Source: Castellaniella defragrans
GTDB lineage: Bacteria; Pseudomonadota; Gammaproteobacteria; Burkholderiales; Burkholderiaceae_B
NCBI RefSeq assembly: GCF_014203015.1
Contig: NZ_JACHIB010000003.1
Coordinates: 62,001-126,000, forward strand
DNA length: 64,000 nt
Reading direction: 5' to 3'
Positions 25,298-36,973 of this stretch are shown piece after piece. The notes beneath the pieces are model-generated. The model worked only from the letters and a program-made list of their open reading frames with translations. It was not told where the DNA came from and ran no database searches. Both the position numbers and the translations under genes were made by a program. The number at the start of each line of letters is the position of its first letter. The stretch's first letter is position 1.

Positions 25298-26209
25298 TCA
25301 TGCGAGCCGTTGCGTATCTAACGGCATATGGCCGACACGCTGAGCACGGTCGATGAAGTGGCGCAGCGGCTCCGACATCGCGCCCTCGGGATGTAGCAGG
25401 TAGGTCGTCAACGCCGCCGAGTCCTCGTCCAGCGGCCGGACGATCACGTCCGCCTGCCGGCATGCCACCGCGTGCGCCGCGGTGGAAAATCCCACGCCAT
25501 AGCCGGCCGCCACCAGGGCCAGCATCAACGAGTGGGTCGTCACGTACTCGGCCACGACCGGCGGTGTCTCCACCAGGCGCAGCAGGCGCTCGCATTGCCG
25601 GCTGCACTCCTGACAAACCTGCGGGTGACACAGCACCAGCGGGTAGCCCACCACCTCGTCCAGCGGTACCCGCTTGTGCGCCAGCAAGGGGTGCCGCGCG
25701 GGTATGGCCACCACCAGTGGATCTTGCCACACCGGCCTGGCGACCACCCCGGCCGCCATCTCGCCGGCCATCGCAAAGGCCGCGTCGTACAGGTCGTTGC
25801 CCAGGCCGCCCACCACCTGCGACAGCGGCGCCTCGAACAGCCGGATGCCCACTTCCGGCGCCTCCTCGCGGCACAGCGCGAGCAGCGCCGACAGCCGGGT
25901 CCGCCCGACGCCGCCGGCCAGGGCGATGCGCAGGGCGCCCCGGTGTCCCACCGCCACCGCCCGCGTCTTGGTCTGGGCTTGCTCAAGGGTCAGCAGCACG
26001 CGCCGGGCCTCCTCCAGAAACACCTGCCCGGCCGGGGTCAGGCGCACGCCGCGCGGCGTGCGCTCCAGCAGCGCCACGCCCAGGTCGGCCTCCAGTTGGC
26101 GGATCGTGCGCGACAGGGGCGACTGCTCCACATGCAGCCGCCGCGCCGCCCGGCCAAAGTGCAACTCTTCGGCCACGGCTATGAAACAGCGAAGATGGCG
26201 TAAGTTCAT
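25298..26209 (-). CDS. LysR-family regulator A
   Basis: The 303-aa protein has an N-terminal HTH (FGRAARRLHVEQSPLSRTIRQLEADLG) and a substrate-binding domain typical of LTTRs, with VGFSTAAHAVACRQ near the C-terminus. The start ATG at 26209 begins MNLRHLRCFIAVAEE. It closely resembles the truncated copy at 27951-28519 in the same orientation. It carries CHPQVCQECSRQC, a cysteine-rich stretch in the effector domain that might sense metals or redox; this is inference. The nearest divergent gene is the exbD relic beyond a Fur-like box. Confidence 0.85.
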   Translation of the reverse strand: MNLRHLRCFIAVAEELHFGRAARRLHVEQSPLSRTIRQLEADLGVALLERTPRGVRLTPAGQVFLEEARRVLLTLEQAQTKTRAVAVGHRGALRIALAGGVGRTRLSALLALCREEAPEVGIRLFEAPLSQVVGGLGNDLYDAAFAMAGEMAAGVVARPVWQDPLVVAIPARHPLLAHKRVPLDEVVGYPLVLCHPQVCQECSRQCERLLRLVETPPVVAEYVTTHSLMLALVAAGYGVGFSTAAHAVACRQADVIVRPLDEDSAALTTYLLHPEGAMSEPLRHFIDRAQRVGHMPLDTQRLA

Positions 26210-26399
26210 GTACTTCCCCCCAGAAAGTGGAGTCCATTCCTCTGGCCGCAGGGAACCGCATGAGTGCTTCCCGGTGGCTATGCCGGTCACAGAGGCTTCC
26301 AGTTGCCGCCATCCGGCCTTCAGTCGCCGGCGAGGCGGCGAGTGTCCAGGCAAGGCCGGGTTATTCCATCGGTGTTGCCATATCACACAAAACCTCGGA

Positions 26400-26420
26400 C
26401 AATCAATAATAATTCTCATT
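26400..26420. promoter_or_regulatory. Fur-box-like sequence
   Basis: AATAATAATTCTCATTA in an AT-rich island resembles the Fur consensus (GATAATGATAATCATTATC). It precedes the exbD relic by about 30 bp, so it is a relic iron-regulated promoter. The relationship to LysR A is unclear. Confidence 0.5.
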
Positions 26421-26436
26421 AGCATCCGTGTCTGAA

Positions 26437-26712
26437 TGGAGTGAAGCCGATCAAGCCCGACGTGGCGAACCTGTCCGTCACTACCCACGGGAGCGTGTTC
26501 TGGAACGATGGACGCATGGGCGACGAGCAGCTCGCACAGCGGCTGCAGGCCTCCGCGCCGCGTCAACCGCAGCCCGAGGACTTCATCCGCGGCGACCGCC
26601 TGGTGGGCCCGCCAGCGCGTCGCGCAGGTGTTGGCGGCTACGCAGAAGTCCGGGTGTTGAAACTGAGCTTCGTGACCGACCCGGGCAGCAACCGGGGTGA
26701 GCCGAAAGACAC
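26437..26712 (+). pseudogene. Relic of an exbD gene (C-terminal part, frameshifted)
   Basis: The plus strand encodes VFWNDGRMGDEQLAQRLQAS, then PQPEDFIRGDRLV, matching the periplasmic domain of ExbD. Thereafter the expected RVAQVLAATQKSG appears in another frame and KLSFVTDPGSN returns to the first frame. The N-terminal membrane anchor is missing. An intact neighbour (exbB, tonB) is absent. ExbD energises TonB transport, so this is the scar of an iron-uptake operon, consistent with the Fur-like box. Confidence 0.65.
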
Positions 26713-27041
26713 CCTCATGAAACTGCATCGGCACGCTCGCCTTGACGTCCGCGTGTCGTCGTCGGTTGCACTGATCGCGGACACGAGCCACACGCGCGCA
26801 CCTGCGCGCGGTGCCCGGCGCACCGCTGCCCGCCCTGGCATGGCAGCAGCAGGCGCTGACCATCAGCATTGAATGTCCGGGCTGTGTGCGCCGGCCTGCT
26901 CCGCGCGTGTCGGCGACGGGCCTGTTCCCGACAGGCATGAGTGCTTCGACGCGATGCCATCGAAGGAGGTGCTGACGGGATGCGGATGGAGGTGCTGGCG
27001 CCGGATAGGCTGAACCAGAAGAAGACAAACAGGAGGTGGCC

Positions 27042-27950
27042 TTGGATTTCAGATTGCTGCGTTACTTCATCGCAGTTGCGGAAGAGCTGCATCTGGCCCG
27101 TGCAGCCGAGCGTCTGGGCATCGAGCAATCGCCTGTGTCGCGTGCGATGCGCGACCTGGAAAGCCAGCTTGGCGTGCAGTTGTTCGACCGCAGCACACGC
27201 CTGACGCGGCTGACCTGGGCCGGCCAGGTGTTCCTCGGCGAATGCCGGCGCGTGCAGGCCACCGTGGAGCAGGCAGTCAAGAGCGCCAAGGCGGCGGCAC
27301 AGGGCTGCCAGGGCCATCTGCGCATCGCGATCTGCGACAGCCTGGCGCAACCCCGCATCGCCACCTTGCTGGCACGCAGCCGCGAGGATGAGCCCGAGCT
27401 GGAGATTCGCGTCTTCGAGCTGCCGTTCGCGCAGCAGCTCAAGATGCTGCACAACGATCTGCTGGACATCGGCTTTGGCTTGTCAAACGCGGTGCATGAT
27501 GGCCTCGTCGCCGAGCCGGTGTGGACCGATCCGCTGTCGGTGATCGTGCCCGCACGCCACCCCTTGCTGGCACACGTGCAGGTGCCGCTGGCCGAAGCCT
27601 TGAAGTTCCCGCTGGTTCTGTGCCATCCCGAATCGGGATCGGGCTGCCGCCATCAGATTCAAGCGCTGCTGCAGGACGCAGGCACGCCCCTCAAGCTGGT
27701 CGATGAAGTGACCAGCCTGGGCGTGATGCTGACCCTGGTCGGCGCCGGCTACGGCATCGGTTTCTCCATCGCCTCGCAGGTGCAGACGCTACAGCGCCCG
27801 GACATCTCCATTCGTCCCCTGGCCGGCATCCCACCGATGCTCTCTACCTACCTACTGCGCCGCCATGGCGAACCCTCCGAGCCGATGAAGCGGTTCATCG
27901 AGCGAGTGAAAGACGAGGCCGCACCGGTCGATGAAGAGCCAGTCCTTTGA
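27042..27950 (+). CDS. LysR-family regulator B
   Basis: The 302-aa protein likely starts at the TTG at 27042: AGGAGG (27031-27036) ends 5 bp before it, and the GTG at 27036 would overlap that site. The paralogue at 46049 has the identical arrangement. The HTH is LARAAERLGIEQSPVSRAMRDLESQLG. The effector domain includes CHPESGSGCRHQIQALL and GYGIGFSIASQVQTL. The gene ends exactly where the truncated LysR C begins on the other strand. Target genes are unknown. Confidence 0.88.
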   Translation: MDFRLLRYFIAVAEELHLARAAERLGIEQSPVSRAMRDLESQLGVQLFDRSTRLTRLTWAGQVFLGECRRVQATVEQAVKSAKAAAQGCQGHLRIAICDSLAQPRIATLLARSREDEPELEIRVFELPFAQQLKMLHNDLLDIGFGLSNAVHDGLVAEPVWTDPLSVIVPARHPLLAHVQVPLAEALKFPLVLCHPESGSGCRHQIQALLQDAGTPLKLVDEVTSLGVMLTLVGAGYGIGFSIASQVQTLQRPDISIRPLAGIPPMLSTYLLRRHGEPSEPMKRFIERVKDEAAPVDEEPVL

Positions 27951-28519
27951 GGACGGCAGCTCGCCACTTCCTCCAGCGGCACTTCCTTGAAAGCCAGCAG
28001 CGGATGCCTGGCGGGCAAAGCCACCACCAGCGGGTCTCGCCACACCGGCATGGCGACGATGCCGGCGTCCATTTCACCAGCCAATGCAAAACCTGCGTCA
28101 TACAAGTCGTTGCGCAGTCCAGTCACCAACTGCGCCAGTGGCGTTTCAAATATCCGAATGCCGACCTGTGGTGCCTCCTCGCGGCAAAGCGCAAGCAACG
28201 CCGACAAGCGGGCCTGCCCCATGTCACCAGATAGTGCGATGCGCAGCGTGTTCCGCTGGTTCGCTGCGGCGCGTGCCTTGGTCTGCGCTTGCTCGAAGGC
28301 CAGCAGTACGCGCCGGGCTTCTTCGAGGAAGACCTGTCCCGCCGGTGTGAGACGAACACTGCGTGGCAAGCGGTTGAGCAGCGGCACCCCTAAATCCGCC
28401 TCCATCTGGCGGATCGTGCGCGACAGTGGAGACTGTTCGATGTGCAGCCGTCGAGCAGCCCGGCCGAAGTGCAGTTCCTCTGCTACGGCGATGAAGCAGC
28501 GAAGATGGCGTAAGTTCAT
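27951..28519 (-). pseudogene. LysR-family regulator C, 3'-truncated
   Basis: Leftward from the ATG at 28519, residues 1 to about 185 match LysR A closely (MNLRHLRCFIAVAEE; RLHIEQSPLSRTIRQMEAD; ARHPLLAFKEVPLEEV). At EEV the similarity stops and the frame runs through the end of the oppositely oriented LysR B gene. The effector domain is therefore cut in the middle. The junction is within about 15 bp of the LysR B stop at 27950. A DNA-binding-only fragment could be made but regulation is doubtful. Confidence 0.8.
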
Positions 28520-28599
28520 GCTTTCTCCCTGCCGATGTGATCAGTCCATATCATCGTAGGGAGCCGAATAGTGCGGAGGATTCACCTCTGTATCGAGAT

Positions 28600-29130
28600 G
28601 AGAGCCATCCTGGGGGGTGATGCTCGGATGCTTTTCGCCCATGTCGGCGCCTACGGCGAAGCTCTCGTTCGAGATCGCCCAGCTGCGACGCCTGAAGTTC
28701 GGCAAGAAGAGCGAGCAGCTCGATGCCGAACAACGCGCGCTGTTCGACGAGGCTCTGGACGCCGACCTTACCGCGGCTGAGGCGCAGCTCCAGGAACTGC
28801 TGGGCAAGAAGAAGCCGCCGGCTACGCCTGGCGCGATGCTTAAGCGCACCGCCTTGCCGGCGGACCTGCCGCGCGTGGACTGCCACCACGAGCCCGAGAA
28901 CACCCGCTGCGCGTGCGGCTGTGCGCTCAAGCGCATCAGCGAGAAGCTGGACTACACGCCGGGCGTGTTCACGGTCGAGTGCCACATCCGCAGCAAGTGG
29001 ACCTGCGCATAGGTGCCGAACGCTGACCCAGGCGCCGGTCCCGGCGGAGATCATCGCCAAGGGCATCCCCACCTCCGGGCTGCTCGCGTGGGTGCTGGTC
29101 GCAAAGGACTCCGACCATCTGCCGCTTACA
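28600..29130 (+). pseudogene. IS66-family transposase (tnpC) fragment
   Basis: Plus-strand translation gives IS66 TnpC N-terminal sequence: LRRLKFGKKSEQLDAEQRAL, PRVDCHHEPENTRCACGCAL and EKLDYTPGVFTVECHIRSKW. After a frameshift near 29010, PAEIIAKGIPTSGLLAWVL and DHLPL follow. The sequence stops at about 29127, where an IS110-type fragment begins. The catalytic DDE part is absent. It differs from the complete IS66 at 41.9 kb, so it is a separate insertion. Confidence 0.85.
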
Positions 29131-29563
29131 TGGTCGTCCCTAGGCAAGCAGGAATAAGCTGCGTGAGTGAATCGGGAGGTTTGCGTAGCTGATGGCTGGC
29201 CAGCAGCGTCTGCGCCGGCGGCTTCACCGGCACGAAGCGCATGTGCGGGCGGGTTGCCGCCTCGCAGATCGCTGCGGCATCGGCCGCACCGTTCTTGCGT
29301 CCCTTGCCGGCCATGCGGTAGGGCGTGACGAAGTGGCCTGCAATCAGCCGCGCATCCAGCCCATAGCCGCGCAGCTTGCGTGCCCAGTGATGCGCACCGC
29401 CGCAGGCCTCCAGGGCCACCAGGCAGCCGGGAGGCAACTGCGCGCACCAGGCCGCAAACTTGTCAGCGGCCAGCGCCTTGGCAACCACCACGCGCGCATC
29501 CACCGCATGCACCTAGATAACCCGCTTGGCCAGATCCACCCCGACTCGGGCAATCTCGTTCAT
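29126..29563 (-). pseudogene. IS110-family transposase fragment
   Basis: Leftward translation from the ATG at 29563 gives MNEIARVGVDLAKRVI, then an in-frame TAG, then VHAVDARVVVAK, LVALEACGGAHHWARKL and GKGRKNGAADAAAICEA. These are the DEDD RuvC-like N-terminal motifs of IS110/IS1111 transposases. The C-terminal half is missing at the IS66 junction. Premature stop plus truncation make it inactive. Confidence 0.85.
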
Positions 29564-29707
29564 GGACTTCCCCTTTCCCATGGCTGCAGATTGATGACTT
29601 GGGGAGCACCATCGCGGTGGCAGCCAACATTTGTTTCCTGGCTGCTTACGATTGAGTCACATCAATCGGCCAGCAGATCGCTGGATGTTGACTCTTGACT
29701 TTCTGCA

Positions 29708-29740
29708 TGTTGGGCCCAACATCTTGCAAAGTCTTGCAAG
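29708..29740. promoter_or_regulatory. Operator-like palindrome and 10-bp direct repeat before the stress locus
   Basis: TGTTGGGCCCAACA (29708-29721) is a perfect 14-bp palindrome. It abuts TCTTGCAAAG/TCTTGCAAGA (29722-29741), a 10-bp tandem repeat that also forms the dyad CTTGCA/TGCAAG. The elements lie 47-80 bp upstream of the HTH gene that opens the stress-tolerance operon. They are plausible sites for that HTH protein. Confidence 0.6.
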
Positions 29741-29787
29741 AATTTCCTCGAGCGAGGCCGCGTGACGACGGAACTTGTGGGGGTGGT

Positions 29788-30069
29788 ATGACAGCGCGCC
29801 AGCAGGCGATCTTCACACTCGACGAGTTGGCCGCCTACTTGAAAGTCGGCAAGCGGACGCTTTACCGGCTCGCCTCGCACGGGGAGATTCCGGCCTTCAA
29901 GGTCGGCGGGACGTGGCGGTTTCGTCAAAGTGAAATCGATCGATGGATCAATGATCAGATCCAAGCAGGCAGAAAGAAGGAGGTGATACGCACAGATGAG
30001 CAGCCAAAGTCAGCGGAACACTCCGTGTCGTCTGGGCGCGCTGTCCGTCGCCGCAGGCAAACGGAGTGA
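29788..30069 (+). CDS. Excisionase-type HTH DNA-binding protein at the head of the stress-tolerance locus
   Basis: The 93-aa protein starts at the ATG at 29788. Its HTH_17/excisionase domain is TLDELAAYLKVGKRTLYRLAS, then IPAFKVGGTWRFRQSEIDRWI, and a basic tail ends RRRRQTE. A putative small DNA-binding gene (dna) precedes shsp20c-clpG in the TLPQC-1 locus of Pseudomonas aeruginosa clone C, and this is the likely equivalent. It may autoregulate through the dyad just upstream. hsp20 begins 35 bp later. Confidence 0.8.
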   Translation: MTARQQAIFTLDELAAYLKVGKRTLYRLASHGEIPAFKVGGTWRFRQSEIDRWINDQIQAGRKKEVIRTDEQPKSAEHSVSSGRAVRRRRQTE

Positions 30070-30104
30070 GCGAGAGTCTTCAATTTTTCTTCTGGAGGTG
30101 TGAC

Positions 30105-30674
30105 ATGGACATTGATTTCAAGAAATTGGCTCCCTGGAACTGGTTCAAGAAGGAGCAGGAAGAACAACAGAGCACTGCCTCGCTGCCGGTGCAGCGCAAT
30201 GACCTGCCGGTGGCGGGTGGGCCCGTCAGTCCCATCCTGCAATTGCATCGCGAGATCGACCGCCTGTTCGACGACGCGTTTCGAGGCTTCGGTTTCCCGA
30301 CGCTGGCCATGCCACGCTGGCCGTCGGACTGGCCGGGCATGCTGAAGCCGGCGCTGGACATCCAGGAGACCGACAAGCAGTACAAGATCGCCCTGGAAGT
30401 ACCCGGCGTCGAGGAAAAAGACATCCAGATCACGCTCGACAACGACGTGCTGCTGGTGCGCGGTGAAAAGCGTCAGGAGCAGGAAACGAAAGACGGCGGT
30501 TTCCACCGGGTGGAGCGCTCCTACGGCAGCTTTCAGCGCGCTCTGAACCTGCCGGCCGATGCCAACCAGGACACGATCAAGGCCGCTTTCAAGAACGGCG
30601 TGCTCACGATCACGATGGAAAAGCGCGAGGCCAGTACGCCCAAGCAGGGGCGCTCGATCCCGATCAACGGCTGA
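30105..30674 (+). CDS. hsp20: Small heat shock protein (Hsp20/IbpA family)
   Basis: The 189-aa protein starts at the ATG at 30105 after a GGAGG site. The alpha-crystallin domain spans residues about 80-180: PALDIQETDKQYKIALEVPG, then FKNGVLTITM with the conserved GVL motif, and a C-terminal RSIPI resembling the IXI anchor. It holds unfolding proteins for disaggregases. It is the first effector gene of the tLST/TLPQC cluster, directly before clpK. A hairpin in the 93-bp gap may set the relative expression. Confidence 0.92.
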   Translation: MDIDFKKLAPWNWFKKEQEEQQSTASLPVQRNDLPVAGGPVSPILQLHREIDRLFDDAFRGFGFPTLAMPRWPSDWPGMLKPALDIQETDKQYKIALEVPGVEEKDIQITLDNDVLLVRGEKRQEQETKDGGFHRVERSYGSFQRALNLPADANQDTIKAAFKNGVLTITMEKREASTPKQGRSIPING

Positions 30675-30713
30675 CGCGGGGCAGCGCGTTTTTCTCAAAA
30701 ACCACAAAGAGAT

Positions 30714-30738
30714 GAGGCACCGTGATCGGCGGTGCCTC
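30714..30738 (+). terminator. Attenuator-like hairpin between hsp20 and clpK
   Basis: GAGGCACCG (30714-30722) and CGGTGCCTC (30730-30738) form a perfect 9-bp stem with a 7-nt loop, followed by GTCAGATCAATCTTT. It lies 40 bp after the hsp20 stop and 30 bp before clpK. It could be a partial terminator or a 3'-end stabiliser for the hsp20 message. Confidence 0.5.
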
Positions 30739-30767
30739 GTCAGATCAATCTTTACAGGAGCATCAGC

Positions 30768-33617
30768 ATGGCCAGAAAACAATGCCAAGTCTGCGGCCAG
30801 CCCGCCACGGTGCGGGTGGAAGCCAATCTCAATGGTCGCCACAGCACCATGCTGTTGTGTGACGATCACTATCGCCAACTGGTGCGCCAGCAAAAGCGCA
30901 CCGTCTCACCGCTGGAAGCCTTGTTCGGCTCGCGCAGCGGGCTGTTCGAAGACTTCCTTGGCAGCGACTTCTTCCGCATCGGTGACGACGCACCGTCCAT
31001 GGCGGCCGATACCGACGAGGTCGTCGATGCCTCGTTCGGCGAACCCGCCCCGGCCGGTACGGGCACCGCGCGCCGTCGCGGCAGTGGGCTCGCCAGCCGT
31101 ATCAGCGAACAGTCCGAGGCCCTATTGCAGGAGGCCGCCCGACACGCTGCAGAGTTCGGGCGCGCCGAAGTCGATACCGAACACCTGCTGCTGGCGCTAT
31201 CCGACAGCGACGTGGTCAAGACCATCCTGGGGCAGTTCAAGATCAAGGTCGATGACCTCAAGCGCCAGATCGAATCCGAAGCCAAGCGCGGCGATAAGCC
31301 GTTCGAGGGCGAGATCGGCGTGTCGCCCCGGGTCAAGGACGCGCTCAGCCGTGCTTTCGGGGCCTCCAACGAACTCGGCCACTCTTATGTCGGGCCGGAG
31401 CATTTCCTGATCGGGCTCGCCGAGGAAGGCGAAGGTTTGGCGGCCAACCTGCTGCGCCGTTACGGCCTCACGCCGCAAGCGCTGCGCCAGCAGGTAAGCA
31501 AGGTGGTCGGCAAAGGGGCCGAGGATGGCCGCGCCGAGACGCCGACCAACACGCCCGAGCTGGATAAATACTCGCGCGACCTCACCAAGATGGCGCGCGA
31601 GGGCAAACTCGATCCAGTCATCGGCCGTGCGCAGGAGATCGAGACCACCATCGAGGTGCTGGCCCGGCGCAAGAAAAACAACCCGGTGTTGATCGGTGAG
31701 CCCGGCGTCGGCAAGACCGCCATTGTCGAAGGACTGGCGCAGCGGATGGTCGCCGGCGAAGTGCCCGAGACGCTGCGCGACAAGCGTCTGGTCGAACTCA
31801 ACATCAACGCCATGGTGGCAGGCGCCAAGTACCGCGGCGAGTTCGAGGAGCGCGTGCAGAAGGTGCTCAAGGAAGTGACCGAGCACCAGGGCGAGCTGAT
31901 TCTCTTCATCGACGAGGTGCACACCATCGTCGGTGCAGGCCAGGGTGGCGGCGAAGGCGGGCTGGACGTGGCCAACGTGTTCAAGCCGATGATGGCGCGC
32001 GGCGAACTGAACCTGATCGGCGCCACCACGCTCAACGAGTATCAGAAGTACATCGAGAAGGACGCCGCGCTGGAGCGTCGCTTCCAGCCGGTGATGGTGC
32101 CCGAGCCGACGGTAGCGCAGACCATGATGATCCTGCGCGGCTTGCGCGACACCTTCGAGGCGCACCACAAGGTCAGCATCACCGAGGATGCGATCATCGC
32201 CGCCGCCGAGTTGTCGGACCGCTACATCACCGCGCGCTTTTTGCCTGACAAGGCCATCGACCTGCTCGACCAGGCGGCCGCACGCGTGAAGCTGTCGGCC
32301 ACGGCCCGCCCGGTGGCGGTGCAAGAGCTGGAGTCCGAACTGCACCAGCTGCGGCGTGAGCAGGACTATGTGGCCTCGCGCAAGCAGTACGACAAGGCCG
32401 CCGAGCTGGGCAAGCGCATCGAGGCCAAGGAGACTGAACTCAAGAAGCTCGTCGAGGAATGGGAACGCGAGCGCGCCTCGGGCAGCGCCGAAGTCAAAGC
32501 CGAGCATGTCGCGCAGATCGTCTCGCGCCTGACCGGCATTCCGGTCAACGAGCTGACGGTGGAAGAACGCGAGAAGCTGCTGCATCTGGAGCAGCGGCTG
32601 CACGAGCGCCTGGTGGGCCAGGACGAAGCGGTGCGCGCGGTGGCCGATGCCGTGCGGTTGTCGCGCGCGGGCCTGCGCGAAGGCAGCAAGCCGGTGGCGA
32701 CTTTTCTGTTCCTCGGGCCGACCGGCGTGGGCAAGACCGAGCTCGCCAAGGCGCTGGCCGAGTCCATCTATGGCGATGAAGGTGCGCTGCTGCGCATCGA
32801 CATGTCCGAGTACGGGGAACGCCATACCGTGGCACGCCTGGTGGGCGCGCCTCCGGGTTATGTGGGCTATGACGAGGGCGGCCAGCTCACCGAGAAGGTG
32901 CGTCGCAAGCCCTACAGCGTGTTGCTGCTGGACGAGATCGAGAAGGCTCACCCCGACGTCTACAACATCCTGCTGCAGGTGTTCGACGACGGGCGGCTCA
33001 CCGACGGCAAGGGCCGGGTGGTGGATTTCACCAATACCATCATCATCGCCACCTCGAACTTGGGCTCGGACATCATCCAGCGTCGGCTGAAGGCCCGTGG
33101 CGCCGCCGGCGAGGAATACGAGAAGACCAAGTCCGAGGTGATGGACGTGCTGCGCGGACACTTCCGCCCCGAGTTCCTCAACCGCATCGACGAGATCATC
33201 GTCTTCCATGCGCTGGGCAAGGAGGAGATCCGCCATATCGTCGGCCTGCAGCTCGATCGTGTGGCCCGCAACGCCGCCAGCCAGGGCGTGACGCTGACCT
33301 TCGATCAGACCTTGATCGATCACTTCGCGGAGGAAGGCTACAAGCCCGAGTTCGGCGCGCGTGAGCTCAAGCGGCTGATCCGCAGCGAGCTGGAAACTGC
33401 TCTGGCGCGCGAGATGCTGGGTGGCGGTATCGGCAAGGCCGATCACGCCAGCGCCCGCTGGGACGACAAGGCCGAACGGGTGGTCTTCGAGCGCCAGGAG
33501 CCACCCGCGAAGCCGGCCGAGCCTGAGAAGCCCGATGCCGCGAACGTGGCCGAGACGCCGCCGAGCGACGCGAGCAAGCCTGCGCGCAAGAAGAAGTCAG
33601 CGGGCGGCGAATCTTGA
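30768..33617 (+). CDS. clpK: Stand-alone disaggregase ClpK/ClpG (HSP100 AAA+)
   Basis: The 949-aa protein begins with a small zinc-finger-like module ([12 protein letters not shown], then CDDHYRQL), the N-terminal extension that separates ClpG/ClpK from ClpB and ClpC. A Clp-N domain, a first AAA+ domain (GEPGVGKT, residues about 310), a middle segment and a second AAA+ domain (GPTGVGKT, about 655; RIDMSEY) follow. A Lys/Ala/Pro-rich C-terminal tail extends the protein. ClpG acts without DnaK and confers heat tolerance. The previous reading-frame start at 30732 lacks a ribosome site, whereas ACAGGAG precedes 30768. Confidence 0.95.
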   Translation: MARKQCQVCGQPATVRVEANLNGRHSTMLLCDDHYRQLVRQQKRTVSPLEALFGSRSGLFEDFLGSDFFRIGDDAPSMAADTDEVVDASFGEPAPAGTGTARRRGSGLASRISEQSEALLQEAARHAAEFGRAEVDTEHLLLALSDSDVVKTILGQFKIKVDDLKRQIESEAKRGDKPFEGEIGVSPRVKDALSRAFGASNELGHSYVGPEHFLIGLAEEGEGLAANLLRRYGLTPQALRQQVSKVVGKGAEDGRAETPTNTPELDKYSRDLTKMAREGKLDPVIGRAQEIETTIEVLARRKKNNPVLIGEPGVGKTAIVEGLAQRMVAGEVPETLRDKRLVELNINAMVAGAKYRGEFEERVQKVLKEVTEHQGELILFIDEVHTIVGAGQGGGEGGLDVANVFKPMMARGELNLIGATTLNEYQKYIEKDAALERRFQPVMVPEPTVAQTMMILRGLRDTFEAHHKVSITEDAIIAAAELSDRYITARFLPDKAIDLLDQAAARVKLSATARPVAVQELESELHQLRREQDYVASRKQYDKAAELGKRIEAKETELKKLVEEWERERASGSAEVKAEHVAQIVSRLTGIPVNELTVEEREKLLHLEQRLHERLVGQDEAVRAVADAVRLSRAGLREGSKPVATFLFLGPTGVGKTELAKALAESIYGDEGALLRIDMSEYGERHTVARLVGAPPGYVGYDEGGQLTEKVRRKPYSVLLLDEIEKAHPDVYNILLQVFDDGRLTDGKGRVVDFTNTIIIATSNLGSDIIQRRLKARGAAGEEYEKTKSEVMDVLRGHFRPEFLNRIDEIIVFHALGKEEIRHIVGLQLDRVARNAASQGVTLTFDQTLIDHFAEEGYKPEFGARELKRLIRSELETALAREMLGGGIGKADHASARWDDKAERVVFERQEPPAKPAEPEKPDAANVAETPPSDASKPARKKKSAGGES

Positions 33618-33634
33618 GTCATGGGGAGGCTGTC

Positions 33635-35065
33635 GTGTCCGACCCCAACGGGCTGACATGGGCAGCCACCCTCGTGTCGCTGGCGGTCGCTATCCCCACA
33701 GCGGGGCACGCGGTCATCTACAAGCGTGACCCTCGATCGGCCACGCTGTGGGTGCTGCTGATCGCGCTGTTGCCGCTGGGCGGTTCGCTGCTGTATGGGC
33801 TGTTCGGCATCAACCGTTACCAGCGGCGGGCGCGGCGGCTGTTTCCGGGGGCAGATCCTGCTGTTCGGCAGGACCTCGCGCCTACGATGCCCCAGGCCGT
33901 ATCGGCGCCGTTTGCCGGCCTGGCGCACCTGGTGGGACGTGCCACCGGCCAGTCGCTGACCAGCGGCAACCGCATCGAGCCGCTCGTCGATGGCGAGCAG
34001 GCCTACCCGGCCATGCTCGCTGCCATCGAGTCGGCGCGGCACAGCGTCGCGCTGGCTTCGTACATCTTCGACAGCCAAGGCATCGGGGCGCAGTTCGTCG
34101 ATGCGCTGCGCCGGGCTCATGAGCGCGGCGTGCAAGTGCGGGTGCTGATCGACGACGTCTATGCCCGCTGGAGGCCCCGCAGCGCCTACCGCGCCTTGCA
34201 ACGCGCCGGCGTTCCGGCGGCGACGTTCAACCCGACGTTGATTCCCGCGCGCCTGCATGCCGCGCATCTGCGCAATCACCGCAAGCTGCTGGTGATCGAT
34301 GGCGAGACGGGTTTCACCGGCGGCATGAACATCTTCAGCCCGTATTGGCGGCCCGATGCGCCGGAGCAGGCCTGTCACGATTTGCACTTTCGTCTGCGCG
34401 GGCCGGTGGTTGCGCATCTGATGCGGTGCTTCACCGATGATTGGTGCGATACCACGGGCGAGCGGCTCAGCAAGGGTTTCTGGGGCGAACCGCCCGCAAC
34501 GGCTGATGAGCGAGGAACCTCTTGGGCGCGCGGCATCGAGGCCGGTCCCGATGAGGCCCTGGACAGGATGCGCTGGACCTTCATGGGCGCTTTGAGCGCG
34601 GCGAAGCATTCGGTGCGCATCTGGACACCTTACTTCGTGCCCGATCAGCCGATGATCGCGGCGCTGAGCACGGCCGCGTTGCGCGGCGTGCGCGTCGAGG
34701 TGCTGACGCCCGCAAACGGCGACCATCCCACGGTGCAATGGGCCGCGCGCGCCCACTACTGGCAGGTGCTGGAGCACGGTGTACGCATCTTCGAACGGCC
34801 TGGCCCGTTCGACCACAGCAAGCTGATGCTGATAGACGGCCAGTGGTGCTGCCTGGGTTCGGCCAATTGGGATGCGCGCAGCCTGCGCCTGAACTTCGAG
34901 TTCAATGTGGAGGTGTACGACACCGCGTTGTCTACGCGGCTGTCATCCCTTTTTGATGCCGCCCGTGATGCGGCGGACGAGATATCGGCGATGGCGTTGC
35001 GCGCCCGCCCGCTGGCCATCCGCTTGCGCGACGGGGTGGCCCGTCTGTTCACCCCCATTCTCTAG
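33635..35065 (+). CDS. cls: Cardiolipin synthase-type phospholipase D family protein
   Basis: The 476-aa protein starts at a GTG (33635), 5 bp after GGGGAGG; the TTG at 33614 lacks a site. Two N-terminal membrane helices are followed by two HKD motifs, NHRKLLVIDG (about residue 220) and DHSKLMLIDG (about 395). The second domain also has the GSANWDARS segment typical of cardiolipin synthases. It would condense phospholipids to cardiolipin at the inner membrane. cls is part of the TLPQC variant of the locus and is absent from the enterobacterial LHR order. Confidence 0.9.
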   Translation: MSDPNGLTWAATLVSLAVAIPTAGHAVIYKRDPRSATLWVLLIALLPLGGSLLYGLFGINRYQRRARRLFPGADPAVRQDLAPTMPQAVSAPFAGLAHLVGRATGQSLTSGNRIEPLVDGEQAYPAMLAAIESARHSVALASYIFDSQGIGAQFVDALRRAHERGVQVRVLIDDVYARWRPRSAYRALQRAGVPAATFNPTLIPARLHAAHLRNHRKLLVIDGETGFTGGMNIFSPYWRPDAPEQACHDLHFRLRGPVVAHLMRCFTDDWCDTTGERLSKGFWGEPPATADERGTSWARGIEAGPDEALDRMRWTFMGALSAAKHSVRIWTPYFVPDQPMIAALSTAALRGVRVEVLTPANGDHPTVQWAARAHYWQVLEHGVRIFERPGPFDHSKLMLIDGQWCCLGSANWDARSLRLNFEFNVEVYDTALSTRLSSLFDAARDAADEISAMALRARPLAIRLRDGVARLFTPIL

Positions 35066-35092
35066 CGGCACGACTTGCGAGGAACATTGCCC

Positions 35093-36969
<1,877 letters not shown>

Positions 36970-36973
<4 letters not shown>

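Noticed and set aside
27848..27950. The last about 35 codons of the truncated LysR C frame as a genuine C-terminus
   Set aside because: They run antisense through the end of LysR B and show no LysR similarity, so they reflect the joint and not a real domain.
31197..33446. A 749-codon leftward frame inside clpK
   Set aside because: It mirrors the codon pattern of ClpK on the opposite strand and has no family motif or ribosome site.
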